Shown here: piece after piece, positions 22,663-29,447 of the stretch | How positions within the stretch are numbered: the first letter of the stretch is position 1 | Layout of the letters: each line of letters begins with the position of its first letter | Translations under genes and position numbers: made by a program | Notes under the pieces: generated by a model | Database searches by the model: none | What the model was told of the DNA's origin: nothing | The model's input: the letters and a program-made list of their open reading frames with translations, nothing else | DNA from: UBA1672 sp964351365 | GTDB taxonomy: Bacteria > Pseudomonadota > Alphaproteobacteria > Micavibrionales > Micavibrionaceae | DNA: 29,447 bases | Assembly (NCBI GenBank): GCA_964351365.1 | Contig: CAYGNP010000025.1 | Coordinates: 1 to 29,447 of the forward strand | Direction: 5' to 3'

Positions 22663-23970
22663 ATGCACCGGGCCGATCTTCATCACAGTGATGCCCACTT
22701 GCAAAATCAACTGAACCGGATTTTTCAGCTTCGCCGCACCCGCAGCGCTGTAAACTGGGATCGAGATCAATTTCTTGATTTATTAGATGCCCTTGGAAAC
22801 CCCCATTTATCCGTGCCGCCGGTTATTCATGTTGCGGGGACGAATGGCAAAGGGTCTGTAGTTGCTATTTTGCGCAGTATTTTGGAGGCGCAGGGTCTTC
22901 GCGTTCATGCCTATACATCACCGCACCTTATTCATGTGAATGAGCGCATTGTTCTGGCGGGTGAGCAGATTGGTAATGCTGCACTCTCGGGACTGATTGA
23001 TCAGGCTTTAGGCTTTATTGATTCTGCGCCGCTATCGTTTTTTGAAGTGATAACGGCGATTGCGTTTCGTGCTTTTGCGGATTGTCCGGCGGATGTTTTG
23101 CTGCTGGAGGTTGGTATGGGCGGGCGGCTTGATTGTACGAATGTTGTCCCGGCGCCGCTGGCGTGCGTGATTAACCGGATATCTATGGATCATACAGAGT
23201 TTTTGGGGGAGACGATTGAGCATGTTGCGCGCGAGAAGGCGGGCATTATAAAGGCGGGGGTGCCATGCGCTGTCGGGTATCAAGGGGATGGCGTTGTATA
23301 TGATATTGTGCAGCAAAAGGCGCAAGAGATTGGCGCGGCTGTTCAACTTTACGGGCGGGATTGGGATATCCTTGAGCAGGGTGATGATATGGTTTTTACC
23401 TATGGGGGGCAGAATTATATTTTGCCCAAGCCTGCGCTTAAGGGCGCGCATCAGATTTTGAATGCGGGTCTTGCGCTGTCGGCTTTGTTTAGTGTTTCGG
23501 ATCGGCTTAAAGTTTCCCATGATGCGATGGCACAGGGATTGCGCAATGTGTTTTGGGGTGGGCGTTTGCAGAGGCTGGATGCGGTGCGCTTTGGTGTTGC
23601 GGATGATTGCGAAATTTGGCTGGATGCGGCGCATAATGATAGTGCAGCGCAGGTTTTAGCGCAGCATATTGCGCAGAGCGGCAAGCGTGCGCACCTTGTG
23701 ATGGGCCTTTTGCGCAAGAAAAAGATCGAGGATTTTTTGGGCCCTTTGCGCCCTGTAGTTAATGATATTCACGTTGTGCCGGTTCAAGGTGAGGATAGTT
23801 ATGCTGCGCGCGATATTCCGGGCAGTCAGGGCCATAGTAATGTGCTTGAAGCGGTGCGCGCTATTGCTGTGCGTGATCCTGGCGCGGTTATTTTTATTGC
23901 TGGTTCTGTGTATTTGGCGGGGGAGGCTCATAATCTTAGCGCTTGCGCGGGGAAAGATCATTTGAAATAA
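22663..23970 (+). CDS. folC: Folylpolyglutamate synthase / dihydrofolate synthase
   Basis: Adds glutamate to dihydropteroate or folates. The 435-residue Mur ligase-family protein shows the P-loop VAGTNGKGS (about 57-65), the serine-rich YTSPHLIHVNERI loop, LLEVGMGGRLDCTNV, INRISMDHTEFLG, EKAGIIKAGVP and the C-terminal LDAAHNDSAA. ATG 22663, one base after the accD stop, is preferred to an in-frame TTG at 22648, though the ribosome site (AAAAAGG) is about 15 bases away. accD-folC adjacency is widespread in alphaproteobacteria. The response regulator begins only 6 bases after its stop, so transcription may continue into it. Confidence 0.95.
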   Translation: MHRADLHHSDAHLQNQLNRIFQLRRTRSAVNWDRDQFLDLLDALGNPHLSVPPVIHVAGTNGKGSVVAILRSILEAQGLRVHAYTSPHLIHVNERIVLAGEQIGNAALSGLIDQALGFIDSAPLSFFEVITAIAFRAFADCPADVLLLEVGMGGRLDCTNVVPAPLACVINRISMDHTEFLGETIEHVAREKAGIIKAGVPCAVGYQGDGVVYDIVQQKAQEIGAAVQLYGRDWDILEQGDDMVFTYGGQNYILPKPALKGAHQILNAGLALSALFSVSDRLKVSHDAMAQGLRNVFWGGRLQRLDAVRFGVADDCEIWLDAAHNDSAAQVLAQHIAQSGKRAHLVMGLLRKKKIEDFLGPLRPVVNDIHVVPVQGEDSYAARDIPGSQGHSNVLEAVRAIAVRDPGAVIFIAGSVYLAGEAHNLSACAGKDHLK

Positions 23971-23976
23971 TATGTT

Positions 23977-24681
23977 ATGAAGAAAAAGATTTTCCTTGTC
24001 GATGATGATCGCAATATTTTGATGTCAGTGTCTATGGCACTGGAATCTGAGGGTTTCGCGGTTGAGACTTTTAATGACGGGGAGTCCGGTCTGAAGGCGA
24101 TTTTAAAGGGTGCGCCGGATCTGGTTATACTGGATGTGAAGATGCCGCGCATGGACGGGATTGAGGTGCTCACCCGTTTGCGTGAAGAGAGCCAGATTCC
24201 TGTGATTTTTCTGACCTCCAAGGATGATGAGGTGGATCAGGTGATTGGTCTGCGAATGGGGGCGGATGATTATATCACCAAGCCGTTTTCGCAGCGCCTT
24301 TTAATTGAGCGGATCAAGGCTTTGCTGCGCAGGCAGGATTTGATGCGTGAAGATATAGAAGGGCGAGGCAGTGTCTTAGAGGTGATCTCATATGGTGATC
24401 TGAGCCTTGATGATTCCCGCCATTTATGTACGTGGCGGGGGAATGTTCTTAATCTGACGGTGACGGAATATCTGCTGGTGAAAGCATTGGCTGTGCATCC
24501 TGGGCATGTGCGCAACAGAGACCAGTTGATTGACATGGCGTATGGTGAGAATATCTATGTGGATGATCGTACAATTGACTCGCACATTAAACGCGTGAGA
24601 AAGAAGTTTAAAAAAGTTGACGAAAACTTCGACAAAATCGAAACGCTCTACGGCGTCGGATACCGATATAAAGAAGACTAG
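23977..24681 (+). CDS. chvI: OmpR-family response regulator, ChvI-like
   Basis: A 234-residue two-component regulator. The receiver domain (1-120) has the acidic pocket D9-D11 in FLVDDDRN, the phospho-acceptor D53 in VILDVKMPRMDG, T80 in IFLTSKDD and K102 in YITKPFS. The C-terminal winged helix (about 135-230) has LTVTEYLLVKAL, HPGHVRNRDQLID, VDDRTIDSHIKRVRKKF and the ending YGVGYRYKED. The YITKPFSQRLLIERIKALLRR passage and the pairing with the kinase and rapZ fit ChvI/ExoR-circuit regulators of alphaproteobacteria, which control envelope, acid and host-associated responses in rhizobia and Agrobacterium. The name is by similarity and context. Its end overlaps the kinase gene by 65 bases. Confidence 0.9.
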   Translation: MKKKIFLVDDDRNILMSVSMALESEGFAVETFNDGESGLKAILKGAPDLVILDVKMPRMDGIEVLTRLREESQIPVIFLTSKDDEVDQVIGLRMGADDYITKPFSQRLLIERIKALLRRQDLMREDIEGRGSVLEVISYGDLSLDDSRHLCTWRGNVLNLTVTEYLLVKALAVHPGHVRNRDQLIDMAYGENIYVDDRTIDSHIKRVRKKFKKVDENFDKIETLYGVGYRYKED

Positions 24682-26377
24682 CCGCTGGTTTCGTACCTCT
24701 ACGCATCGCGGGGAGATTGAACAGCTTTTTGATTTGTATTGGGGTGGTGAGGAGCGCCGTATTACCGGTTTGACGGTGCGGATTATCGGTGTGAATGCGA
24801 TTGCGGTTATTGGGCTGCTGTTTGGGGTTGTGTATCTAGGGCAGTATAATGCGCAGCTTATTGAATCAAAGCTGGAGCGGTTTGAAACTGAGGTTACGCT
24901 TGTGACGGCGGCACTCACAGAGAGCGTCCTTGAGCTTGGGTTTGATAATCGCTCGGATTTGTCTGCAGACAGGATTAGGGTTTTGTCTGCACGGCTGGCG
25001 GCGACAATGAACAAGCGTGTTCTGGTTTTTAACTTTGATGGCATGATGGTAAGCGATTCTGCGGAAATCATCAAGGATCAGGACATTAAGCCGATTTTTA
25101 AGATTATCAAAGAGGAGCCGGTTCGCTTTGACAGTGTTGAGATGCTTAAGGGCTCTGCTGCGTTTGTGGCTTCTTTGTTTCCCCGCAGAGAGAAATTGGC
25201 GCTTTTCCCGGGCATTAACTCACATTATGCAAAAGATTATCTGAATGTTGTGGATGCGCAAAGAAAGAATTTTAGCATTTCTGCCTGGAGGGATGAAGAG
25301 CGAGAAGTCGTTTTAACTGCGGCGATGCCTATTTTGAGGGAATCAAAGGCGATCGGGTTTGTGATGGTGGTTTCGCAGGATGAGGAGATCCGTGAGGAGC
25401 TGGCGGATGCGTGGTTTACAATTTTGCAGATTTTCCTTCTTACGCTTTTTATCACGATTTTGCTGTCAATCTATCTTTCCGGTGTGATTGCACGCCCGCT
25501 CAGAACTCTGGCGCAAGCGGCCGAGAATGTGCGCAAGGGTAAGCTCAAGCACACGGAAATTCCGGATATGAGTGATCGGCATGATGAAATTGGCGAGCTT
25601 TCCATTGTGCTGCGCGATATGACGTATGCGCTGTGGGAGCGCATGGATACGATTGAGGCGTTTGCGGCCGATGTCGCCCATGAGATTAAGAATCCGCTGA
25701 CATCGCTAAAAAGTGCAGTGGAAACGGCGAGCATTGTCAAGAATAAGGCGGATTTGCAGAAACTTCTCGATATTATCCGCAATGACATAGACCGTTTAGA
25801 CCGGCTTATTACCGATATTTCCAACGCTTCGCGCCTCGATGCCGAATTATCGCGTGAAATGTTTAACGTGATTGATTTTAAGAAGTTGATGCGCGATTTG
25901 CTCGATTCTTACAAAAGCCCGCTGGAGCGCGAGGCCATTAATCACGCCAATAGCGATGAGGCGCTCAAGGATGGTGTGATGATTACGCTGGATTTACCGG
26001 AATATGAGGATATTTATGTCCGGGGCAGTGAGGGGCGGCTTATTCAGGTGTTTCAGAATATCCTTTCGAACGCTTTGTCGTTTTCTGCCCTTAAAACAAC
26101 GGTTAAGATCGGCGTAGAGCTCAAAGGGCGGCGCGTGACAGTCTATATTGACGATGAGGGGCCGGGGATTCCAGAGGGCAATCTTAAGACAATCTTTGAG
26201 CGGTTTTATTCCGAGCGACCGGAGCATGAGGAATATGGCCGCCATTCCGGGCTAGGCTTATCCATTTGCAAGCAAATCGTCACGGCGCATAATGGCGTTA
26301 TTTATGCGGAAAATCTTTATGATCGCGGTGGGGCGGTATGCGGGGCGCGCTTTGTTGTGGTGCTGAATACGATATGA
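24617..26377 (+). CDS. chvG: Sensor histidine kinase, ChvG-like
   Basis: A 586-residue membrane kinase partnered with the regulator upstream. Parts: cytoplasmic start (1-50), membrane helix 1 (about 53-75), periplasmic sensor (76-267), membrane helix 2 (268-290), HAMP (290-345), dimerisation helix with the phospho-acceptor H355 in AADVAHEIKNPLTSLKSA, and an ATPase domain with N485 (NILSNALSF), DDEGPGIPEGNLKTIFERF and GLGLSICKQIV. The long periplasmic region fits ChvG. The start is probably TTG 24617, inside the regulator gene; no ATG lies in frame before helix 1, so the exact start is uncertain. Its stop overlaps the rapZ start as ATGA, so the three genes are one translationally coupled unit. 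Confidence 0.9.
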   Translation: MTKTSTKSKRSTASDTDIKKTSRWFRTSTHRGEIEQLFDLYWGGEERRITGLTVRIIGVNAIAVIGLLFGVVYLGQYNAQLIESKLERFETEVTLVTAALTESVLELGFDNRSDLSADRIRVLSARLAATMNKRVLVFNFDGMMVSDSAEIIKDQDIKPIFKIIKEEPVRFDSVEMLKGSAAFVASLFPRREKLALFPGINSHYAKDYLNVVDAQRKNFSISAWRDEEREVVLTAAMPILRESKAIGFVMVVSQDEEIREELADAWFTILQIFLLTLFITILLSIYLSGVIARPLRTLAQAAENVRKGKLKHTEIPDMSDRHDEIGELSIVLRDMTYALWERMDTIEAFAADVAHEIKNPLTSLKSAVETASIVKNKADLQKLLDIIRNDIDRLDRLITDISNASRLDAELSREMFNVIDFKKLMRDLLDSYKSPLEREAINHANSDEALKDGVMITLDLPEYEDIYVRGSEGRLIQVFQNILSNALSFSALKTTVKIGVELKGRRVTVYIDDEGPGIPEGNLKTIFERFYSERPEHEEYGRHSGLGLSICKQIVTAHNGVIYAENLYDRGGAVCGARFVVVLNTI

Positions 26378-27213
26378 TGATGAAACCAACAGATCAACCA
26401 ATTATTGTTAGCGGCCTTTCCGGGGCGGGCTTGTCATCCGTGCTTAAGGCGATTGAGGATTTCAGGTTTGAGGTGATGGATAATATGCCGCTGTCGATGA
26501 TTCCTGAGGTGCTCTCGGGCGGGGCGGGGCGTATTGCGATTGGTGTTGATACACGTACACGCGGCTTTTCGCCCGAAGCGGTGCTTGATTTAGTAAAGTC
26601 CTGCGGGGCGCGGTTGATTTTTATCACCTGTGATGATGCGGTTTTGTTCCGCCGCTTTACGGAGACGCGGCGCAGGCATCCGCTGGCGCAGGATCGCTCG
26701 GTTTCCTATGGTATTAAGGCCGAGCGCAAGCTTTTGGCGCTGCTTGAGGAACGGGCGGATGTTGTAATTGATAGCTCCGAGAGCTCAATCCATGATTTGC
26801 GCCATATGCTGGAGGGGCATTTGGCCGTGCATCCGCAGGAAAATCTGACGATTTCACTTGTGTCCTTTGCGTTTCGAAAAGGCTTGCCGCGCGATGCGGA
26901 TATGGTTATGGATGTACGGTTTTTGAAAAATCCGCATTGGAATGCCAAGCTTAAGCCGCTTACGGGGTTAGATCCTGCGGTGGGGGCGCATATAAGCGAG
27001 GATGCGGGTTTTGAGGGGTTTATTACGCAGTTTCAGGGTCTTATCTTGCCGCTTTTGCCGCGTTATGCGCAGGAGGGCAAGAGCTATTTGACGGTTGCGG
27101 TGGGGTGTACAGGGGGGCGGCATCGCTCTGTTTATACCGTTGAGGTGCTCAAGGCGTGGTTTAAGGGGCAGGGCATCAAGGTGTTTGTGGAGCACAGGGA
27201 TTTGCCGAAATAG
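26374..27213 (+). CDS. rapZ: RapZ-family protein with altered Walker A
   Basis: A 279-residue member of the RapZ (YvcJ/YhbJ) family, which in E. coli binds small RNAs and glucosamine-6-phosphate and in Gram-positives binds nucleotides. The C-terminal RNA-binding half is well kept: SFAFRKGLPRDADMVMDVRF, NPHW, TGLDP and VAVGCTGGRHRSVYTVE. The N-terminal P-loop reads GLSGAGLSS instead of the expected GxSGxGKST, so the Lys that binds phosphate is Leu20. The following helix and DNMPLSMIPEVL are normal. ATG 26374 overlaps the chvG stop (ATGA); ATGs at 26377 and 26380 are equally possible. In many alphaproteobacteria hprK lies between the kinase and rapZ; it is missing here. Confidence 0.93.
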   Translation: MMMKPTDQPIIVSGLSGAGLSSVLKAIEDFRFEVMDNMPLSMIPEVLSGGAGRIAIGVDTRTRGFSPEAVLDLVKSCGARLIFITCDDAVLFRRFTETRRRHPLAQDRSVSYGIKAERKLLALLEERADVVIDSSESSIHDLRHMLEGHLAVHPQENLTISLVSFAFRKGLPRDADMVMDVRFLKNPHWNAKLKPLTGLDPAVGAHISEDAGFEGFITQFQGLILPLLPRYAQEGKSYLTVAVGCTGGRHRSVYTVEVLKAWFKGQGIKVFVEHRDLPK

Positions 27214-27232
27214 TGCTTGGCTTGCATATTTT

Positions 27233-27260
27233 TTGGTTTTCCTGTAATTTCTGTCATAAT
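27233..27260 (+). promoter_or_regulatory. Candidate promoter of the EI-like gene
   Basis: TTGGTT (27233-27238), a 16-base spacer and CATAAT (27255-27260) lie in the 75-base gap after rapZ, about 29 bases before the start codon. The pair matches the sigma-70 pattern moderately well, suggesting that the EI-like gene has its own promoter apart from the chvI-chvG-rapZ transcript. Confidence 0.4.
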
Positions 27261-27288
27261 AAATTATAAAAAATGGGGTTTATATAAT

Positions 27289-29226
27289 ATGGCGGAAGAT
27301 TCAAGTCTTACAGGGGTTTTTTCTGGTGCGGATGATGCGCCGGACTCGTCTCCTGTGCCTGCGGTTTTTGCTGATAAAAAGATTGCCATCGGCAGTGTTG
27401 TTGTTCTTGAAGATGTGCGTCTTGAGCCGAGCGAGGCGCAAAAATCAGAGCGCTATGGTATGGATCCTGCGGCGTGGGATGCGTTGGATGAGGGTACGCA
27501 AGAACGTGTTCGTAAGGGTTATGTTGAGGCTGAAATTAAGCGCTATGAAATAGCACGTTTGAGTACGATTAAGACCTATAAGGGCTATCTTGAGAGTGCT
27601 GAAACCCAAGGCTTGATTGAGGTTAAGGATATTGCTGTTGAGAGCCTTAAGGCTGAGCTTATGATGGTTGAAAGTAAGGGCACCCAAAATGCAATCATTT
27701 CAAAAATCAATAATGGTTTTTCTGCAGAAGCGGCTGTTGATGAAATTTATGAGGAAAAAATCAGTCGTTTTAGAGATATGCCTAATCAGCCGAATGTTCA
27801 AAGAAAAATTATGGTTGAGTTTGCGCAGCACCGCTCTGTGTTGCAGCAATATCTTGATGATCCTGAAAAAACTTTAACATCGTTGCATAATTTGGCGCCG
27901 GGGACGGTGATTGTGGCGTCTTCTCTCCCGCTGCATGCGCTTTCGCATTTAATTGAACCTAGGACCGGAGCGCTTAAAATTGCCGGTGTTATTGTCGATG
28001 AGGGCAGTATGCAAAGCCATGCTGCGATTTTATGTCAGGCGAAGGGTATTCCCTATGCGCACGTTTCAGGGCGGGATATGGAACAGATGAAAAGCGGGGA
28101 TTCTGTGATTATGGATGGGACTACGGGCACGGTGCATCTTCATGCCGGGCCAAAAATGCGAGCGTTATACGAGGAAAAATTTTTGGGGCAGACCCAGCAG
28201 GCTGCGGAGCTCATGGATCGCTGGAGTGATAATAAGAGGGTTGAGACTCAAGATGAACATAAAGTTAATGTCCATGCGAATTTTGCGTTATCATTGGAGG
28301 CGGCGGCGGTGCAGGGGGCGAATCCTGTTGGTATAGGGCTCTACCGGACTGAAATTGCTGCGCATATTCGGGACGAACAAGGTGGGACTTTGCCGGAAAA
28401 ATGGGCGGAGATTTTCCGGGAGAATATGCGCCTGTGTGACCGGAATGGTAAGGCGATTGGTATTACTATACGCACGATTGATCTGGAGGGCGATAAGAGC
28501 GATTTGCCGCCGGAAGAGCGCGCCGCAAAGCAGCGTGAGATCACTTTTGGGCAGATGAATGGTATCGCGCTTCTGCGCAGGCAATTGGATAATGAGGGGA
28601 TTGATAATCGCCTTAAGGTCATGATTCCGATGATAAAAAGCCCGGTGCATTTGCAGGAGATGCAAAGCTTGATGAATGCACAATGTGATAAGCAAGGGAT
28701 CCAGCCTATTAAACTAGGTGCGATGATAGAAACGCTGGAAGTTTTGAAGGATTTGGATCGTTTGGATGCGGGGTTCTTTTCTGTTGGGACGAATGATTTG
28801 CTCTATGCCATTTTGCGCGTTGATCGTTATGATGGCGATACGGCGATTGAGGCGTATGACCCTACGAATCCTGAGTTTTTGGGTGCTTTGAAAGATGTCG
28901 CTGATGCTGCTCATAAACGCGCGATACCAGCAAGTATTTGCGGGAATATGGCCAGCGAAGTGCGGTTTTTGCCGCTTTTGATTGGCGCGGGTTTTCGGAA
29001 TTTTTCGGTGGGGACTGATGCGATTCCGATGGTGAAGGAGCTCTCTAGCCGTATTGATACGCGCGCGGCGCAGCAATTGTTTGAAAAGGTGCGCGATACT
29101 GAGGATCGGGCGGCGCGGGAGGCGATTTTGGCGCGGTTTAATGAGGAGAATCTGGGGCTTCGCAAGGATGGTTCTTTGGATGCGCAGTGGCATCCGCCGG
29201 TGCCGGGGGAAAGTTTAAGGCTCTGA
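27289..29226 (+). CDS. Enzyme I-like PEP-protein phosphotransferase
   Basis: A 645-residue protein of the PEP-utilising family, resembling PTS enzyme I. The first ~30 residues are low-complexity, and residues ~60-200 are a divergent helical region where EI binds HPr. The swivelling domain keeps the phospho-histidine H244 in DEGSMQSHAAILCQAKGIPYA. The PEP-binding barrel has GIGLYRTEI (R353), IRTIDLEGDK (R395), MIPMI, GAMIETLEVL, FFSVGTNDLLYAILRVDR and the proton-donor C551 in ICGNMASE; EI usually has CGEMAGD. There is no GAF domain as in EI-Ntr. ATG 27289 is chosen, since the frame before it runs through the intergenic promoter region; GGGG lies about 11 bases upstream. It is probably active, but its HPr partner is not in the window. 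Confidence 0.85.
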   Translation: MAEDSSLTGVFSGADDAPDSSPVPAVFADKKIAIGSVVVLEDVRLEPSEAQKSERYGMDPAAWDALDEGTQERVRKGYVEAEIKRYEIARLSTIKTYKGYLESAETQGLIEVKDIAVESLKAELMMVESKGTQNAIISKINNGFSAEAAVDEIYEEKISRFRDMPNQPNVQRKIMVEFAQHRSVLQQYLDDPEKTLTSLHNLAPGTVIVASSLPLHALSHLIEPRTGALKIAGVIVDEGSMQSHAAILCQAKGIPYAHVSGRDMEQMKSGDSVIMDGTTGTVHLHAGPKMRALYEEKFLGQTQQAAELMDRWSDNKRVETQDEHKVNVHANFALSLEAAAVQGANPVGIGLYRTEIAAHIRDEQGGTLPEKWAEIFRENMRLCDRNGKAIGITIRTIDLEGDKSDLPPEERAAKQREITFGQMNGIALLRRQLDNEGIDNRLKVMIPMIKSPVHLQEMQSLMNAQCDKQGIQPIKLGAMIETLEVLKDLDRLDAGFFSVGTNDLLYAILRVDRYDGDTAIEAYDPTNPEFLGALKDVADAAHKRAIPASICGNMASEVRFLPLLIGAGFRNFSVGTDAIPMVKELSSRIDTRAAQQLFEKVRDTEDRAAREAILARFNEENLGLRKDGSLDAQWHPPVPGESLRL

Positions 29227-29242
29227 ACCGATGTTCTTGTTA

Positions 29243-29258
29243 TGTTTCACGTGAAACA
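29243..29258. promoter_or_regulatory. parS site (ParB-binding palindrome)
   Basis: The sequence TGTTTCACGTGAAACA is the canonical 16-bp parS palindrome bound by chromosomal ParB, with one further complementary base on each side (29242 and 29259). Chromosomal parS sites cluster near the replication origin. It lies 17 bases after the EI-like stop. Read as codons it gives ATG TTT CAC GTG AAA CAT TAA, the MFHVKH start often seen in genes next to alphaproteobacterial parAB, here closed at once by a stop. Confidence 0.92.
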
Positions 29259-29331
29259 TTAAGCTTTGGCCGATATTTTTGTTTTATGTTAATATCTTGG
29301 TGGGTTTTTGGCTGTATAAGATTTGGTGTGT

Positions 29332-29447
29332 TTGAGGGTTTTAGATCCTTCAGCGTAAACGCTTCAGGATGACGGGGGATGGTTTCAGGCAAGGTGATTG
29401 AGGGTTTTTAGATCCTTCAGCGTAAACGCTTCAGGATGACGGGGGGG
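29332..29447. repeat. Tandem direct repeat of single-hairpin units of the palindromic family
   Basis: Two near-identical units of about 45 bases, each beginning TTGAGGGTTTT and ending GACGGGGG, are spaced 67 bases apart. Each carries the hairpin ATCCT, TC, AGCG, loop TAAA, CGCT, TC, AGGAT (29345-29370 and 29412-29437). This is the second half of the composite repeat seen at 5146 and 20215; the first hairpin and the final A of GACA are missing. The array runs to the window edge and may continue. The rest of the 220-base tail holds only parS and AT-rich sequence, with no gene I can support. Confidence 0.85.

Noticed and set aside
29187..29372. Open frame running through the end of the EI-like gene, parS and the first hairpin unit
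   Set aside because: It overlaps conserved sequence in another frame and crosses parS and repeats; the translation has no recognisable motif.

Overview
The window looks like the chromosome of an alphaproteobacterium. Four things point that way: the order lptB-rpoN-hpf-ptsN, an Hsp20 gene paired with a DUF1150 gene, the aroA-cmk-rpsA-ihfB-lapA-pyrF-trpF-trpB-trpA-accD-folC string, and a ChvI/ChvG-like two-component pair followed by rapZ. Base composition is moderate, with a few visibly AT-richer genes. I cannot name a genus; an uncultured or Micavibrio-like lineage is a guess. I see no rRNA, tRNA, CRISPR array, transposase or phage gene. No gene-free stretch exceeds 300 bases; the longest is the last ~220.

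Layout. 1-3308 (+): 3' end of lptB, rpoN, long-form hpf and a PtsN-like protein without the phosphorylatable His. 3344-4399 (-): DUF1150, hsp20 with a ROSE-like RNA thermometer in its leader, and a 57-residue zf-CHCC zinc-finger gene. 4481-5134 (+): a membrane-anchored pilin-like protein. 5219-6574 (-): cysS. 6666-9545 (+): folE, pyrC and a methyltransferase of a type I associate with Bacteroidetes. 9674-12327 (+): a membrane GGDEF/EAL protein and an orphan membrane protein. 12379-23970 (+): aromatic amino acid, pyrimidine, translation and fatty acid/folate genes, broken by an orphan (13782-14321) and by a Cass2/GyrI-like gene placed between trpB and trpA. 23977-29226 (+): chvI-like, chvG-like, rapZ with an altered Walker A, and an enzyme I-like PEP phosphotransferase. 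29243-29258: a perfect parS palindrome, suggesting that the next genes lie in the origin/partition region.

Two themes stand out. First, the nitrogen-type PTS looks rewired. The PtsN-like protein lacks its His, RapZ lacks the Walker A Lys, and hprK, the EIIA-Man gene and the HPr gene that commonly lie around rapZ in alphaproteobacteria are absent here, yet the EI-like protein keeps its His and Cys. Second, intergenic spaces carry a dispersed palindromic element made of hairpins with a constant outer stem, an invariant 2-nt symmetric mismatch (GA opposite GA, or TC opposite TC on the other strand) and a variable but self-complementary inner stem. It occurs next to cysS, between trpB and the Cass2-like gene, and twice in tandem at the right edge beside parS.
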